From contig CM072894.1 of the NCBI GenBank assembly GCA_037013685.1, positions 14,147,449-14,211,448 of the forward strand: 64,000 bases of DNA, in the 5' to 3' direction. Both the position numbers and the translations under genes were made by a program. The DNA is from Acridotheres tristis. Its lineage: Eukaryota; Chordata; Aves; Passeriformes; Sturnidae. Each line of letters opens with the position of its first letter. Position 1 is the first letter of the stretch. Shown here piece by piece: positions 12,712-25,500 of the stretch. The notes beneath the pieces are model-generated. The model saw nothing but the letters and a program-made list of their open reading frames with translations, was not told the origin of the DNA and searched no databases.

Positions 12712-12856
12712 AGATCATAGACCCACAGAGTACTGATGGTTTGAGTTGGAAGAGACTTTAAAAGATGATCTAGTCCCAAACCCTCCTGCTGTGGGCAGAG
12801 ACACCTTCCACTAGACAAGGTTGCTCAAAGCCCCATTCAGCCAGGCCTTGAAGATG
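12712..12856 (-). mobile_element. CR1 LINE, 5'-truncated 3' end
   Basis: Read on the minus strand, this is the 3' untranslated end of a CR1 non-LTR retrotransposon. On the plus strand one sees, in order, the reverse complement of the terminal octamers (12,713-12,730), GGTTTGAGTTGGAAGAGACTT, GATGATCTAGTCCCAAACCC, then the characteristic blocks GGGCAGAGACACCTTCCACT and TTGCTCAAAGCCCCATTCAG (12,794-12,840), ending near GGCCTTGAAG. CR1 copies are normally 5'-truncated, as here, so no reverse transcriptase remains. The many substitutions relative to the familiar CR1 pattern indicate an old insertion. CR1 is the dominant interspersed repeat of birds, and this is the best evidence for the host group. 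Confidence 0.93.
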
Positions 12857-14907
12857 TACTTTGTTTCAGTTTTGTCCCTGACAGCTAACAGAACACTTTT
12901 TCTTCCCATTTTATGTCTTCTTTCTCAACAATGCCAGGAGCACCTTGTATACTTTCAGTCTTGTCCATGCCAAACGAATTCCCCAAAATAGGAAAGTTAG
13001 TGGAAATTCATATCCAAAGATTATTGAATATTATAAGCTGTGTAAAAATAGAGTTTTTGGGATAGTATTCACTTACATATATGCTAGGACTTTGATTGTG
13101 TTTTATGGACTAGTTGCTGTTTGGTCTATTTGTTTTTTTTCAAAGGGTCATTAAACTTAAATGTTTTCCTGACATTTACAAAGTGCCTTTAAAATCATAG
13201 ATTGTTTTCTCTCTTTTCAGGTTTTTTTAAAATTTTAATTTTAAAAATGATATGTACACATATACAGATTCCATAATTACTTTTTCTTTAAGATTTGAAA
13301 GACCTTCAGGTGATTATATATATCATGTATGACTTGGCCTGGACAGGGGACATAAGGTACTTATCAAAATTCATCCCTACTATTGCATCTCCTTTTATTT
13401 CTGTCCACTATAGCGAAAAGCTTTGTATGCCCTTCCAGTAAAGGACGCAAGGCTGGCTAGCAGTCAGTGTGACAGAAGGAAAGCAGTGCAGCAGAAAATT
13501 GGATAACAGGATAAAAAACACAAGGACCACAGGAAGCCCATCAAAACTGCCTTCTCTTGTCAAAAACCAGACAAGTGACAAGTACAAATATAAAATATTA
13601 TCTGCAATTCAGTATTTCTAATGATATCACAATTACAGTCCTGCTTCCTATAGGCAACCACTTAACTTTTTAGGCTTGACCTTAGAATTGCAAACCAAAT
13701 GTGGTGTGACAAAACAAATCTGTGGAAGAATTGTTTGCAGTCAGATATCTGACTGTACAGTCCCAAGCTAACTTTTATTTACCTATTTTCCCTTGTAAAA
13801 AAAGTGTTTAAAGAGTACTGCTCAGTCACTGATCTAAAAAACATGTTGACTTAAGACCATATACATATTTAGCAACTCCAGATCGTGCATCAGAGTCAGG
13901 CAATTTAAATTGTCTGCCAACAGTTCAAGACTGTGGCTAATTCATTACTCACACATCTCTAGTTGGAGTAGTAATTTAAACTCATGTGTGTCATATTAAT
14001 TGTAATCTTGTTTCAAAGTGACAAGATAAATTTCTCAAGGTACATAATATATTATGGACATAGGTCAAAACAAATGAGTGTCTAAAAGAGATTAACACTA
14101 AATACATGCAATATGTCATGTTTGTAAATTAAGAAAGGATAAATTACATTAACATTTAACAGATTGTTCATTATACTTCATCTTATGCTTAAAACCACTA
14201 ACAAATACTTCTCCTGTATATAAGGTCTCTTTAAACAACTCATACAGAATATATAGCATTGCATGCTTGGGACGCAGAAGCATCAGTTCACAGATCCTAC
14301 AAAGAACAGAACACAGTGCTGCAGGATAAACAAAACTGGCATCCTGATTAGCATTTCACTGATTTATTCCTATTAGTAGCAGGAATGTTAAGGAAAAATT
14401 CAAACATTTTTCCCTATTTTTATCCTTCCTTCCTGTTACAAGATTAAACATGTTGGAGACAAGTGGTTAAATTTAAAAGCAGGCTTGGAGCTTTTCCTAA
14501 CGAGGAAAGCTTTGAGCCACTTCATCAGTTCAAGCACCTGAGCAATTCCCTGTCACTGCCCTGGCAGAGCTCTGTGTCCTGCATGGACAGCAGCAGTGCT
14601 GTGTGGGAGCAGCCAGCCCTGGGACATCACTGCCTCAAGTTCCCTCCACATGCAAACCCTTGGCCAGCTTCCAAAACTGCTCACCCCAATGGTTTGCAAA
14701 GTGCTCCTAGGTAAAACTAATGAAGGGTACAAGGAAATAAATGTAACTGCTCCTGTGACTGTAGAATTTAACCTATCCAAAGAGTGTTTATTCATATTTA
14801 TATTATCTAAAACATGTTAAAAGGAAAGGATGCATTTCTACATTCACTAATATTTAGAAATTTTGTAAAAAGCTGTATGTATATGTATCTGATATGTGGA
14901 TTCATCC
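12857..14907. other. Non-coding AT-rich DNA, no gene seen
   Basis: Single-copy looking. A GC-richer stretch at about 14,505-14,700 holds overlapping unrecognised frames on both strands (83 codons plus, 80 minus, 74 plus). Mutual overlap of frames on both strands is what a locally stop-poor, GC-richer patch gives by chance. Confidence 0.65.
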
Positions 14908-14929
14908 TTTTTGATGCTTGCATCAAAAA
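14908..14929. other. Perfect 10-bp palindromic hairpin
   Basis: Arms TTTTTGATGC (14,908-14,917) and GCATCAAAAA (14,920-14,929) are separated by only two bases. In DNA this is a near-perfect palindrome. In RNA the inner pairs would open to form a loop. No associated gene is visible. Confidence 0.6.
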
Positions 14930-17900
14930 AAGTTGATTCCAAAGAAATCTGGATTAGGGCTCCAACCTCCACAGAATTTATCAGAAAAAAAAAAAAAAGA
15001 GAAAGAAAAACACTTATTATTTCACAGTAAATAAGGATTTCATATAATTGTAACTATAGGTGCACTAAAATTTCTAGTTTTGTTACCAGTATTTCTCACC
15101 AAAACCTACACATAGACCAATTCTTCTACACTTTCTGAAGGAAGTATAACCCCATTGATTCAATGAAACTCTCCATAGAACTAAAAAGAAATAAGTAGGA
15201 AGCCCTAATACAATTAATTTTAAGCAATTTACTGAAAAGAATAAGCATTTCAGGTTGAAATCACTGATCGTGCTCATTTTATCAGATAAACTGTGGGGTG
15301 TTTCCCCTTGTTATGTAAGGATTCCTTTGATAGATTGAATGATAATAAAAGGATTTACTTAATTCCACATGACATTTTAATTCATTTAATTTTAGTCACT
15401 CTGATGATAACGCTGTAACACTCATTTCAAATAAAGAAAATCTGCTGAGAATTATGTGCTGATTGGAGGCTTTTTCATCACTAACTCATGATCTCATTTA
15501 TCTATTTATTTCTGCAGAAAACTGCTGTAGCCTCACACTCTTTAATTACTGCCATTTAAAGGTAATAATTTAAATTTCATTGTTTTTGCCATGTAAATGT
15601 CATTCCTTGCTAAATAAGGTCAGCCATTTAGACATATTGGTTTTGATATGTGTGTCATCTATATTTCATTTCACTTATTTCATCACCTTTTAAGGCATCA
15701 TGATGCTTCTCATCTTGTTTTACTCTCCACCCTGACATTTGTCTGTAGGATAGCTGTGGTCTTAACACCATTCATGTATCAGTCACTGGTCACTGCCATC
15801 TCCTGTTATTTCCAGCTCCCTTTCTTTAAAAATCTACCAATTTCTATGGAAATGTACAAATACTAATTGCAACCAGAAAATGCTCTGACTATGGGATAAA
15901 GGAATGAAGGAGCAGAAATACATGGGATAAATCAGATTTCATTGCTAACTAATGCAGATGTCAGTACATATGGGTGAACATCTTTTCCTTACTTGCAGAC
16001 CTTGTTTTTACCCAGTGGTAAAAACAGAAGTAAAACTGAATCCTTTGTTGCTGCTATATGTTCAACATGGGCAACTGGCATTCAATAAGATGAGCAGTGC
16101 TCACAAGGGCAATGGAATAGTGTCTCCTTCCTCTAGTCTGAAGTCCCTGGGTAACATGGGGGACCATTCTGATTAGAAATACGTTTGCTACATGTTTTTG
16201 AGCCTAAGTAGTATTTTGTAGATATATTATTGTCTGCTTTATGGGGAGCATCATCTGGCTTCCACAGGGAAAAGGTCTTCCAGTAATTTTGGTAGTTTGC
16301 AGTTAGGTTACTTCATGTTAATAATATCTGTCAGACTGGCTGATGATCTCAGAAAAGCTGTGCCTGCATCACTTCCTCTTTTAAGCAGGTCATATCGGAC
16401 TGCCAGCACAGAGTGACAGAAACACAAGCTGGAAGGTCACATTTGGAATCAATAATGTGCAAGGCAGAAGAAGAGTGAGCACATATACAAAGGAGATTAT
16501 GATATACAGGGTGCAATAATTATAAAACTTTCTAGAAGTCAGTACATAGTTGAATAGTCTGAAAAAGTGAGAAAAGACATCCAAAACTAGAGTAAATTTT
16601 TTTTCAGTGCATTCTTTTCCACTTCTCTTTTGACTTACTGAAAATTATGGCATTATTTTTTGTCATATCAAAACTTATATAAAAGCTTTCAAAAACAAAA
16701 TAAACTAAACTGTGTGTGAAAGAAAATGTGAATTTATAAATTTAACTCTCAGCAGAAGTGTTCACATGCCAGGCAGATATATATCCAATATGCTCTCAGG
16801 TTATGTTCTCCAAGATAAAATTTTTTTATGAACATATCCTGTGAGTTGATAACTGAGGCAAAACTGTTGAATTATCTCCAATGGTCCATGCCAGCTTGAA
16901 TTTTTTTATGAGTTCTGATACCAGGTTACTTTTGTGAAGTGTCCTGGATCACTGAAGCTGCAAAAGGAGAAAATGTGATCCAAATCTCACCCTCCATAAA
17001 GTTTTAGTAGAAATTATAGGAAAATTTTAAATTTGGATAGTTTTAGGCAGGTTTTTTCAGATTTTTTCCCATATTCTCTGGTTAAATAGTGAGATGTGTG
17101 GGAACAAAACCTGTGTACAGAATTTTATTACTTAAAAACCTCAAATGTTTCATGTAATAAGTGATACTTCAAGGACATAGTTTGATCCCTCATTATTGCT
17201 GTAAGGGCTCTGAAGAAAGAACAACAAAAGGTCCGTGCCTTTAACAGCAGGGAAAATTTTTGCACTTCAAGAAAATAATTTCCGTTTGCAATTATCAAGG
17301 TTTTCAGTCAAGTACTTTCTCAAATCTGCTGAAATAAATGGAGACTGTATCTTCTATTTAAATGGGCAGAGAGCAGGGGTCAGGGACAATTTTTTCAGGT
17401 ATAATCATGACATATGCAACGTTTTTCCCCCAAAAAAATTCTTAGATCTTGATGTTTTGAAGGCAAGGAAGCCATTTCTCTTACTTGTTGGTTTTAGGAG
17501 AATTTTGAACTAAACTGAGCAGATGCTAAAACAGATGGACACTGTCTTCTGGAAAAGTGGGAAAAATATCTGATTAGAAAATGTCATGCTATTGTTTCTT
17601 CTTAATTTTTCCAGCTGGATAAGCTATGAAAGGACTTTTCTTTATGTCATAATTGAAAGAAAGTATAAATGCTGACACTACCTTAGTCAGGATTAGATAA
17701 GCAGCTAGGTCCTGGCCCTGCTCCACTACTCCTTTTTTAAAGAGTGATCTCATGGTGTGTAGCCCCAGTTTCTGTTTTCCTCCGGGGAAGAGCATTTCAG
17801 GATGAAAATCACAATGGACCGTAGCTGGTCAGAGAAATCTCAAAAGGATGGAAGCCCTATGGAAACTGCAAACCCTGCTTTGACAGGGGATAGTGGCAAC

Positions 17901-18875
17901 AACCTGTCAGGGTGACATCTTTGCTGTATTTTATTCTTTCACCACCTGAGATATATGTGCTTGTGGGAACCTACCAGGACTGTGAGAAGGAGCAAAGAAG
18001 ACATGCTACTCCTCACCTCTTGCTGATGTCTTTCCTGACCACTGCTCACCCAGGAACTGGAGGTGCTGCTGCTCTCCATAAAAGCTTCCCAAAAGATCCC
18101 ACATGCCCTTCCTCCTGCATCAAACTGCTTGCCATTCAAAACTGATCCATGAAGCACCTTTATTTTCTGCATGCAGTTGTTTTATCTGTAAATCCAATCA
18201 GCTTGAAAGCAAATTTATGTTGATTACTAGTCTAACTTGTATGATAGCCAAGAGTTTCCCAGTGCTGGAGTTGCAGGTTAGATATCTGCACATGGAGGGG
18301 TTACACACTGTGAACAGAGCACAAGAGGGAAAAATGAGGGATTTGGTCTGATCTTTCCTCCTTTACAAATGACTCATCTCTCTGTGTTTTGCCTGTAAAT
18401 TAGATAATGGGCTCTTCCATAAGCCAGGTGGTTTCTCTCAGGCTGTCCAGTAACACTGGCTGGTGTGTCAGCCCATGGAGCATTCCCTGGTCTGTTTCCT
18501 TCATCACACCAACCTTCTTTTATTTTTAATACCTGTTATTTCTATTGTATTGTATTCCTCTGCAGTTTGATTTTACATCTTTCTTCCAAGTAACATGAGA
18601 AACAATTGCAAACAGTTAGAATCACAGACCTATGAATAATTGAACATGTTCTTGATTGTCTGAATTGGAAAAAGATTGTTATTAAGACAGGCTGGAATTC
18701 CTGTAAATTCAATTTTATATATAAAAAAGTACTTCCCTCATGTCTAAATGGAATACTTTGGTTCAGATTGATACATTTCAAAAAGCTAACAGTAGATATC
18801 TATTTATACATAGAAATTCAATTCCTACAATAAAAGCTATTTGGATTGTAGAAAGACTGCTTTAAAATTTTGCAG
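14930..18875. other. Non-coding AT-rich DNA with a short poly(A) run
   Basis: Contains an A14 run at 14,985-14,998 followed by an A/G-rich tail, without a recognisable retroposon upstream. Open frames of 60-92 codons (for example 17,235-17,513 plus; 17,912-18,145 plus opposed by 17,939-18,172 minus) are unrecognised. I see no recognisable repeat in the rest. Confidence 0.65.
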
Positions 18876-18971
18876 CAAGTTGTTTCAAGATTGGACGGTT
18901 CTGGTGTTCTGCTTTCCTTTATTGAAAGCAATCGAAATGAATATGGAAAATGCTATGTTCGACTCAAATTG
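18876..18971 (+). other. Exon-like patch of 32 codons, phase 0, unproven
   Basis: A TTTTGCAG acceptor-like sequence ends at 18,875 and a G|GTAATT donor-like sequence begins at 18,972. Between them lie 96 bases, exactly 32 codons, with one frame open throughout. The same frame is open from about 18,852 to a TGA at 19,005-19,007. The peptide is of mixed, protein-like composition, starting QVVSRLDGSG and ending GKCYVRLKL. Three CpG dinucleotides fall in it, in a region where CpG is rare, which hints at sequence constraint. The polypyrimidine tract upstream is weak. I do not recognise the peptide, and no partner exon is visible. A conserved non-coding element or pure chance are equally good explanations. 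Confidence 0.22.
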
Positions 18972-19302
18972 GTAATTTGGGATAAAAACATTTCATCTCC
19001 TGTTTGAAAGATGTTTCTTTGTGATGATGATTGAGAGTAAATGTGAAAAATTTTCTTTAAGGCAATTTGTCCTTTGGTGATGTGGATCTACACCGTGGAT
19101 GGATTCTTAGCATGATTTCTTCTGAGGCAACCCTGAAACACACTGGAGTGCTGTCTGGCAGCCTTTTAGCTCGTACGATGTGAAGTTTGTGAACTTGTCT
19201 AAATGTGAACTTTTAGTCTGGCAGAAATTGCACCTATTGCAATACAGGCTGGATTTTAAACTGTGTAAAACCTTGCTGCATGAACTGTTTAGCAGCTTAA
19301 TT
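18972..19302. other. Non-coding DNA between exon-like patch and poly(A)
   Basis: Unique sequence, slightly richer in CpG (for example near 19,094 and 19,173) than its surroundings. It ends directly at the poly(A) tract. No AATAAA or ATTAAA signal sits in the usual 10-30 bases upstream of the tract. Confidence 0.5.
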
Positions 19303-19342
19303 AAAAAAAAAAAAAAAAAGAAAAAAAAAGAAGAAAAAAAAG
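19303..19342. repeat. Poly(A) tract, A17 plus A-rich extension
   Basis: Seventeen consecutive A, then shorter A runs interrupted by G. It could be the tail of a retroposed sequence on the plus strand or a slippage tract. Without a recognisable body or target-site duplication, it is called a simple repeat. Confidence 0.8.
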
Positions 19343-22109
19343 AATAGCCTTTTTTGCTACAATTTGCTAAATCCATTTAAAACAATGGTGAGCTGACAAT
19401 AAATAGACCACAAATACAAGAATACTTATCCAACCAAGTTATTACCTTTCAACAATACGGTCATGTTATAAGAGTGTCATCTGAAGGCTGAGAAGAAGTT
19501 CTAGGCCCTTTAAAGCAATGAATTTTTATGCTAATGTGCAAATAGATCAAAGAAATGAACTACCATGTTAAGCATATCACATAAGCATATACATATAAGC
19601 ATATCATATAAGCATATACAATGGAATAGGAGACTACCTTCAAGGCTAGGCCTTTTCCTTCTTTAATCTTGTACAGAAATATGAAATAACTCTTTCTTTT
19701 CCACTGTGATGTCTAGCCACATGTCCTTAATATTTTTCTTCTATGTTAAGTCATATTTTCTATGGTCTTATTCTTATATAAAAATTACATGGAAGAATTA
19801 CTGCACACCTGCTAACATATTTTTTATGATGCAATAATCAAATCTAAATTTTTACACCAACATTAAGCTGAAAATATTCTTAATATATTTAACCTTATTC
19901 TGCTCACCTTTGCTGAGCATTTTCAAGCATATATGCTCCAGCTAAATCCTTAATTTGATTTTAAAATAATACCCACGACCTCGTTCCAGTCACTTTGTGC
20001 TCTATATAAATTAAGAAGTGTAGTAGTCTGTCAAGCATTTGTTCTGTCTAAGAAGTGACAGAAATAAGGAGATCAGTAGCTAATGGATTTCACAATGCTT
20101 ATCTTTATCACAGTATATCTGTGTCATTTTGAAACAACGTACCTACCTCTCTTCTTTCTTTCCACATGGAGAGTTTTTTCATGTGAGTGACAGAAAAATA
20201 CATAGTCAAGAACTGAGAAGAAACCAGGAATAAACCACTGTGGCTAACAATGTACCAGAGTAGTTCTCCAAACAAAGTATAGGAGGCAGTTCAAATGGCA
20301 TCTGAGCCCCCTCAGCACAGCTCCCAGCATCTCCCACCCCCAGCACTCTTCAAACAGCTGTGGGTTATTAGACAGGGTCTTGAACAGAACCCAAGAGCCC
20401 TTCTCAGTGTCATTTCTTATCACAGAACTCTTAACAAAGCCCTGATGTTGGCAAACACTTATTGCACTTATTGCTCCTTACTGGGTGACATAGGCTACCA
20501 AGAGTTCTGGCTCTTATCTCTCTGCTATTGAAAAGTTACTTCTATGTCTCCACTTTCTTGCAATCCCTTGAAACATACATGAATCTTTGCACGTAATTTT
20601 GGGCTCTATGGATCTTTTAAATATAATTAAAGAAGATAAACCAAAATTTATTCACCTCGTAAAATTTAAGAATGTAATGAATAATTAAAAATACGCATAT
20701 AAATTGTCTCAGGAAAAAAGCACAGCTCAAACAATTATGAAATTGTACTGTTGAATAATTAGATACTGTTAAATGAAATGAGCAAATGTCTAAATTAATT
20801 TTAAGAATCGTGAAAATCTTCTTTTGCCAAAGAACTAAAGTTCTGTGTTTAACAGAACTGTAGGAAAAAGTAAACAGTTAGCGAGTTAGAAATTTTTACA
20901 CTAAATCAATGTGAATCCTGCAAGTCTGAAAAAGTAAAAATATGAGACTTTTATTTTTTATATTTGTGAATGTTTAGGAGCAAAGCACATTCTCCCTGGT
21001 CAGTGCCTTCAGATATATTAAGGAAGTCTTCTGGAATTAGGCACTGGTAAAGACATATGCTTCAAGACAGCAAAGAAGGAAATAAAAGTGGAGTGAAAAG
21101 AAAACTGCTTGCCACAGAAAGCCTGCACTGCCAAGTATCGATAAAAACAAGAAAACCTCCCAAGCTGATTCCAAACCATTTTACTCTAGCACTAAGAATC
21201 TGTATAGAAAAAAAAATTTATATCAAATGAAAGAAACAAAGAAAGAGACAAACAAACAAAATAACAACAACAAAATCAGCGTATCCCTGCAGCTAGTGGT
21301 GCTGAGCTATGAAAAATTATATAAATATTTATACATGTTAGTCATTACTAGAAAATGAATACTTTCAGTCAGATATATCCCCACTGGGATATAAAGAGCA
21401 ACAGGTATAAATGTTAAAATTTTATTTTTTGCATTAAAACTCAGTGAAAGAGAAAAAATATATAAGTTCCATCCCAGAATAAAAGACACAGTTGTTTTTT
21501 CAAGTCTCAGCATCAACTTAACCATGAAAGTTTATCTGGATCCATACTTGAAGAAATACTAAAATTCATAAGAGTGGTACATAGCAGGATCACATTTTCA
21601 ATGAAGTTTTAATAAAAAGGAAGATATTTAGCTAGAAAATACAAAGATGACAGGGAAGAAAAAAGAAGAGGGAAATATCCTTCTTGGCAAAAGGAGGGGC
21701 TCTAATCCTCATTCACTGTAGTATATAATCACAAGAATTATCGTTGTGTCTTTGTAAAAGTAACTAAAAGTCATCAGGTGTTTTAAAAGCTGAGATTCTC
21801 ACCCTGAGGAATATCAGAGTGTGCACTCTATATATAGATCTCATTATTTGGTGCAGAAATAATAATAATAAAAAGTAGCTCTGCTGTTTCATTAAAGCAG
21901 GACAGGGTCTATATGCCATTCTTTGCATCATCAGGGGAAGCTTAGGAAGCTTTGAAGTGAAATAGACGGAGACCCACAGGTTCGTGAACTGACGTTTATG
22001 CATGTAAACTGGCATTTAAAAAGAAAACAGTTTTACTAGGGGGTGTAAAGAGAGAGGTGGGTTGGCACAATCTGCATTCTGCAAAACTTGCATTTAAAAT
22101 TATTGAGTT
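19343..22109. other. Non-coding AT-rich DNA, no gene seen
   Basis: Holds the small tandem repeat at 19,570-19,620 and very AT-rich stretches. The stretch at 20,630-20,840 is dense in TAAT/ATTA motifs and has a few CpG (near 20,658, 20,694 and 20,809). An A/C-rich low-complexity patch lies at about 21,205-21,278. Open frames are short and unrecognised. Confidence 0.65.
19570..19620. repeat. Minisatellite-like tandem repeat, unit about 13 bp
   Basis: Four imperfect copies of a 12-14 base unit built on AGCATATCACATA or AGCATATACATATA. The copies differ by single substitutions or one- to two-base indels. Confidence 0.7.
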
Positions 22110-22510
22110 ACCCTAAAGCCTGGACTGCAGCGAGTGAGTTTCAGACTCTAAAATACACTGACACAGTTAAAAGCATGGTAATATTTGTCAACGGCTAAAA
22201 TGCATTTTTTGCAACCCTGTAAATTCTTCCAGCTATTATCAATAATGTTTTTATTGTTATATCACTGAAAGTGCTCACAGCTTCACAAGTTGCTTAGCTT
22301 TGAGAAATCAGAGAGCTGTGGGGCTTGAATAGTAGAAAATTAGCCTTTGTAAAATCCTGTTTTATTACATGGAACCTATTTTGCTGGAACAAACAAAGCA
22401 TGTCAAATGTCATCAGCGAAGAAGATTTTAAGCTTTGTCTGAGACAAATTTTGCAGAGCAGGAATAGCTGGCTTTAGCATTTCATTTGTGCCAGTGTAGT
22501 TAGTATCCGA
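22110..22510. promoter_or_regulatory. Possible conserved non-coding element
   Basis: No open frame of note, no simple repeats, balanced composition and several motifs of the kind frequent in vertebrate developmental enhancers: GTCAAATGTCATC-type sequence around 22,400, AACAAACAAAGC (forkhead/Sox-like) around 22,388, and a few CpG (22,131, 22,192, 22,418). This is a judgement about texture, not a match to a known element. It could equally be neutral DNA. Confidence 0.2.
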
Positions 22511-25500
22511 TCCAATTTGGATGGAAAGTGCCCTTTCCAAATGTTTAGCAGATGGAAGGGTGGTGAGTAGTCACAAGAAACAGGTTATTTCTATTACAAT
22601 AAATTGCTTGAAAAACCAGGTATTCCTCCACTGCCACTGCCACATATCATTATAGCTCAGAGTGTCTATGAATCAGGTAGACTGCTGTCAACCCAGGAGC
22701 AAGGTCTCTCTACCCAGTGCTGCTTTTAAAATCCAGTTGCTTTCCAAACGAGTGAGCTCATTGCTCAAGGCCACAGTTACATGCTAAGGAGCTTTCCTGG
22801 CACATTCAGCCATCCCTTCAGAGCAGGGTAAAGCTCATGGAGTGAAACGGGAGACCTTGCCACTGTAAGGACTTTCTGTTCAGGCCTCTCTGTATTTCAC
22901 TGCTATTATGAACATTTCTTGTATGAAGGAAATATTTCATAGTACTTCTGCTGCTGTTTTTACTATTAATAATAAAAGATACAAATAGGAAAATAACAGA
23001 ATTAGTATTTCTCTCTTTTCCATACAGCCACTTGTAATTCTCTCGGCATGACAGCTGCCAGACAGTTTGACTCATGCAGTCAGAACTAATATACCAGTGT
23101 AAAAATAAGAGATAACTAAGACAGCAGGAAGTGTTCCAGAAAAGCAGTATGATCTTCACACAGCTTCTTTTCTGCTTTCTTCTACTTGGCATGCTGTATT
23201 TTGCAGCTCATTAGTTATCATATGTTCATTTTGCTCTCTGATTCTCATGATAAATACCTCTGGTAAAGAAGAGCACAGCTCAGAGAGTATGACTTCCCTT
23301 TTTAGGTACACTGAAGGAACAACTTTTAACTCCATCATCCTTAGTTCCAGATTGCAGTTGTGATTTTGGGATCCTCATCTCATACTCCATGTGCTGCTGC
23401 TTCCTTAAAAAAAAATTAAAAAGAAAAAATATATAATAATAATACAATCAGTTTATGCTGATTGGGTCCCTACTATTTTTGGATCTAGGCCGTATCCCTC
23501 ACATTGTTTTATACATGCAGTGACAAATATATCATAAGTTTGGAGTACTCACTTAACCCTGATCTGCTTCACTGGCTGTAGAGTACTCTGCTTCCTGGCT
23601 CTTTGGCCAATTGAATATAAAGGAAATTGTCAGTTTTTTAGAAATATCAAAATGAAGTTTCTGATTTCTTCACAACTGAGCAGGGAGAAGCTTTATAAGT
23701 TTTAAATTTTCATTTTTAGAAGACTTGAACACTTTTGTGTGTGGCATTTGAGTAGAGCTCTATATTAGCTTTATCTTTATTTTGCTAATTTTAGCATAGC
23801 AATTCACAGCTGTCTGTGATGGCAGGAAGATTTGTGTCCTAGTATATATATCAGCCATTTAAAGCTTTCTGATGCTGAAAGCACTGTTGCCACTGTGGTT
23901 CTAACCAATAAAACCAAGGAGATGTAAGAATAACTTGGAGAGCAGTACTGAAGGTGCAATGTGATCATTACAAAGCATTCTTCCCACTTCTGTATCCAGA
24001 AAATCATCACTGGGTGACAGAAATATAATACAGGCTTAAACCATAGCAAGAAACTATTTGGAAGGGCAAACTGTGCACTATTGCCATTTCTCTGTCCTCT
24101 GGCTCTCTTACTCACAGTTACCCTCATCTCATTAGTTTCACGTATTCTTCAAGTTTAGGTATGGAATTTCTCAGTGTTTACACAAAGCTACAGTAGTGTC
24201 TAATGTTCTACTCCCAGGGATTCAGTTTGTGGCGAGCAGGCAGGCAGACCAGCTTGAACCCACCAAGATTTGTATTTTGATCTCAAGAAGGCACAGTATT
24301 TTTGATTTCCTGTGGGTCATCTTTTTTCTACATATATATATTCCTCTTAATACATAGTACCAAATATATCTGTATTCAAGTCTGTTCCTTAAATGCCATG
24401 GGAATTGGATTGAGAGCAGTTCCCACATTTCAGCAGAAATGAAAAATTAGGAACTGGGCAGAAATCCAATACATATGAATTATGCTTCTTCACTTCTGCT
24501 GGTTTCCATTTACAAAGAGCCAGAGCTGGTAATTCCACTCTGAAGATTAAAGAGTCTTGCACTCTAGTGGAGCTATCTTCTGTTTCTTTATAATTATTAC
24601 TCCTAGTTCTCAAAAAATGTTACAATAATAACGACTATAAATAATTAAACAAAACAATATTAACTTCAATATTACAATAACATTTGCTTTAGGAAAATGC
24701 ACTGGAAAACTTACAGTCCAAACTTGCAGCTGGCCAAAAACATTTTCCCCATTACAGTTGTTCTGCAGCACAATTCTCTCAAGCATGAGAATTTATATTC
24801 CTGCCAAATTTTTGACTATTACAATTATTTGTTACAATTTTATATATCCATAGAAATAGCTCAACCTAAAATTTGCCCAGCTCCTCATCTTTATGATATC
24901 ATATGCAAACAAGCAACATTGACCAATGTTGTCTTGTGAGAATATTACTAAAACATTAAATTAAAATTAAACTTAGTCTGCCAGAGAACTCTCAAAACTA
25001 TCTGACCAAAAAAATTGTTAAAATGTATGAAAAGCCTTTTGAAACTTTTTGATGATAAAATATTAACTTAATCTTTTAATTATAAGTTGAGCAGGAGATG
25101 GAGCTATCCATTTTGAATCTGAAATACAACCTGCATAACTAAGAAGATAACCTCTTGTCCAGTTTCAGAGAACCAAGAGTAGTCAGAAATCTGGTTTGCC
25201 TCATTTTTATAGAAACATTGTTCTGTCATTGTGATGATACTTTAAAATGACTGAATGAAAGAAAACACACATATTGTCTGTCTGAACAAAACATCTAAAC
25301 CCTAGCTGAATTGCACTGTTGGTTGTCCTGGTTCTCCAGATGCTAATGTTTAGGATTAAATGTCTGCCAGCACTACCTGAGTGTGAAGCTCAATGTGTTT
25401 ATGGGAACACCACATCTTTTACCTCTGAATCTGACTGTATGAAAGTTGACATGGCTCATTTTAATCTGAATCCAGAATAAAAATAATCTGCCTTTATTTT

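Noticed and set aside
22818..23192. 124-codon minus frame
   Set aside because: Ser/Leu/Phe-rich product without a recognisable domain, no splice or promoter context, and a partly overlapping second minus frame.
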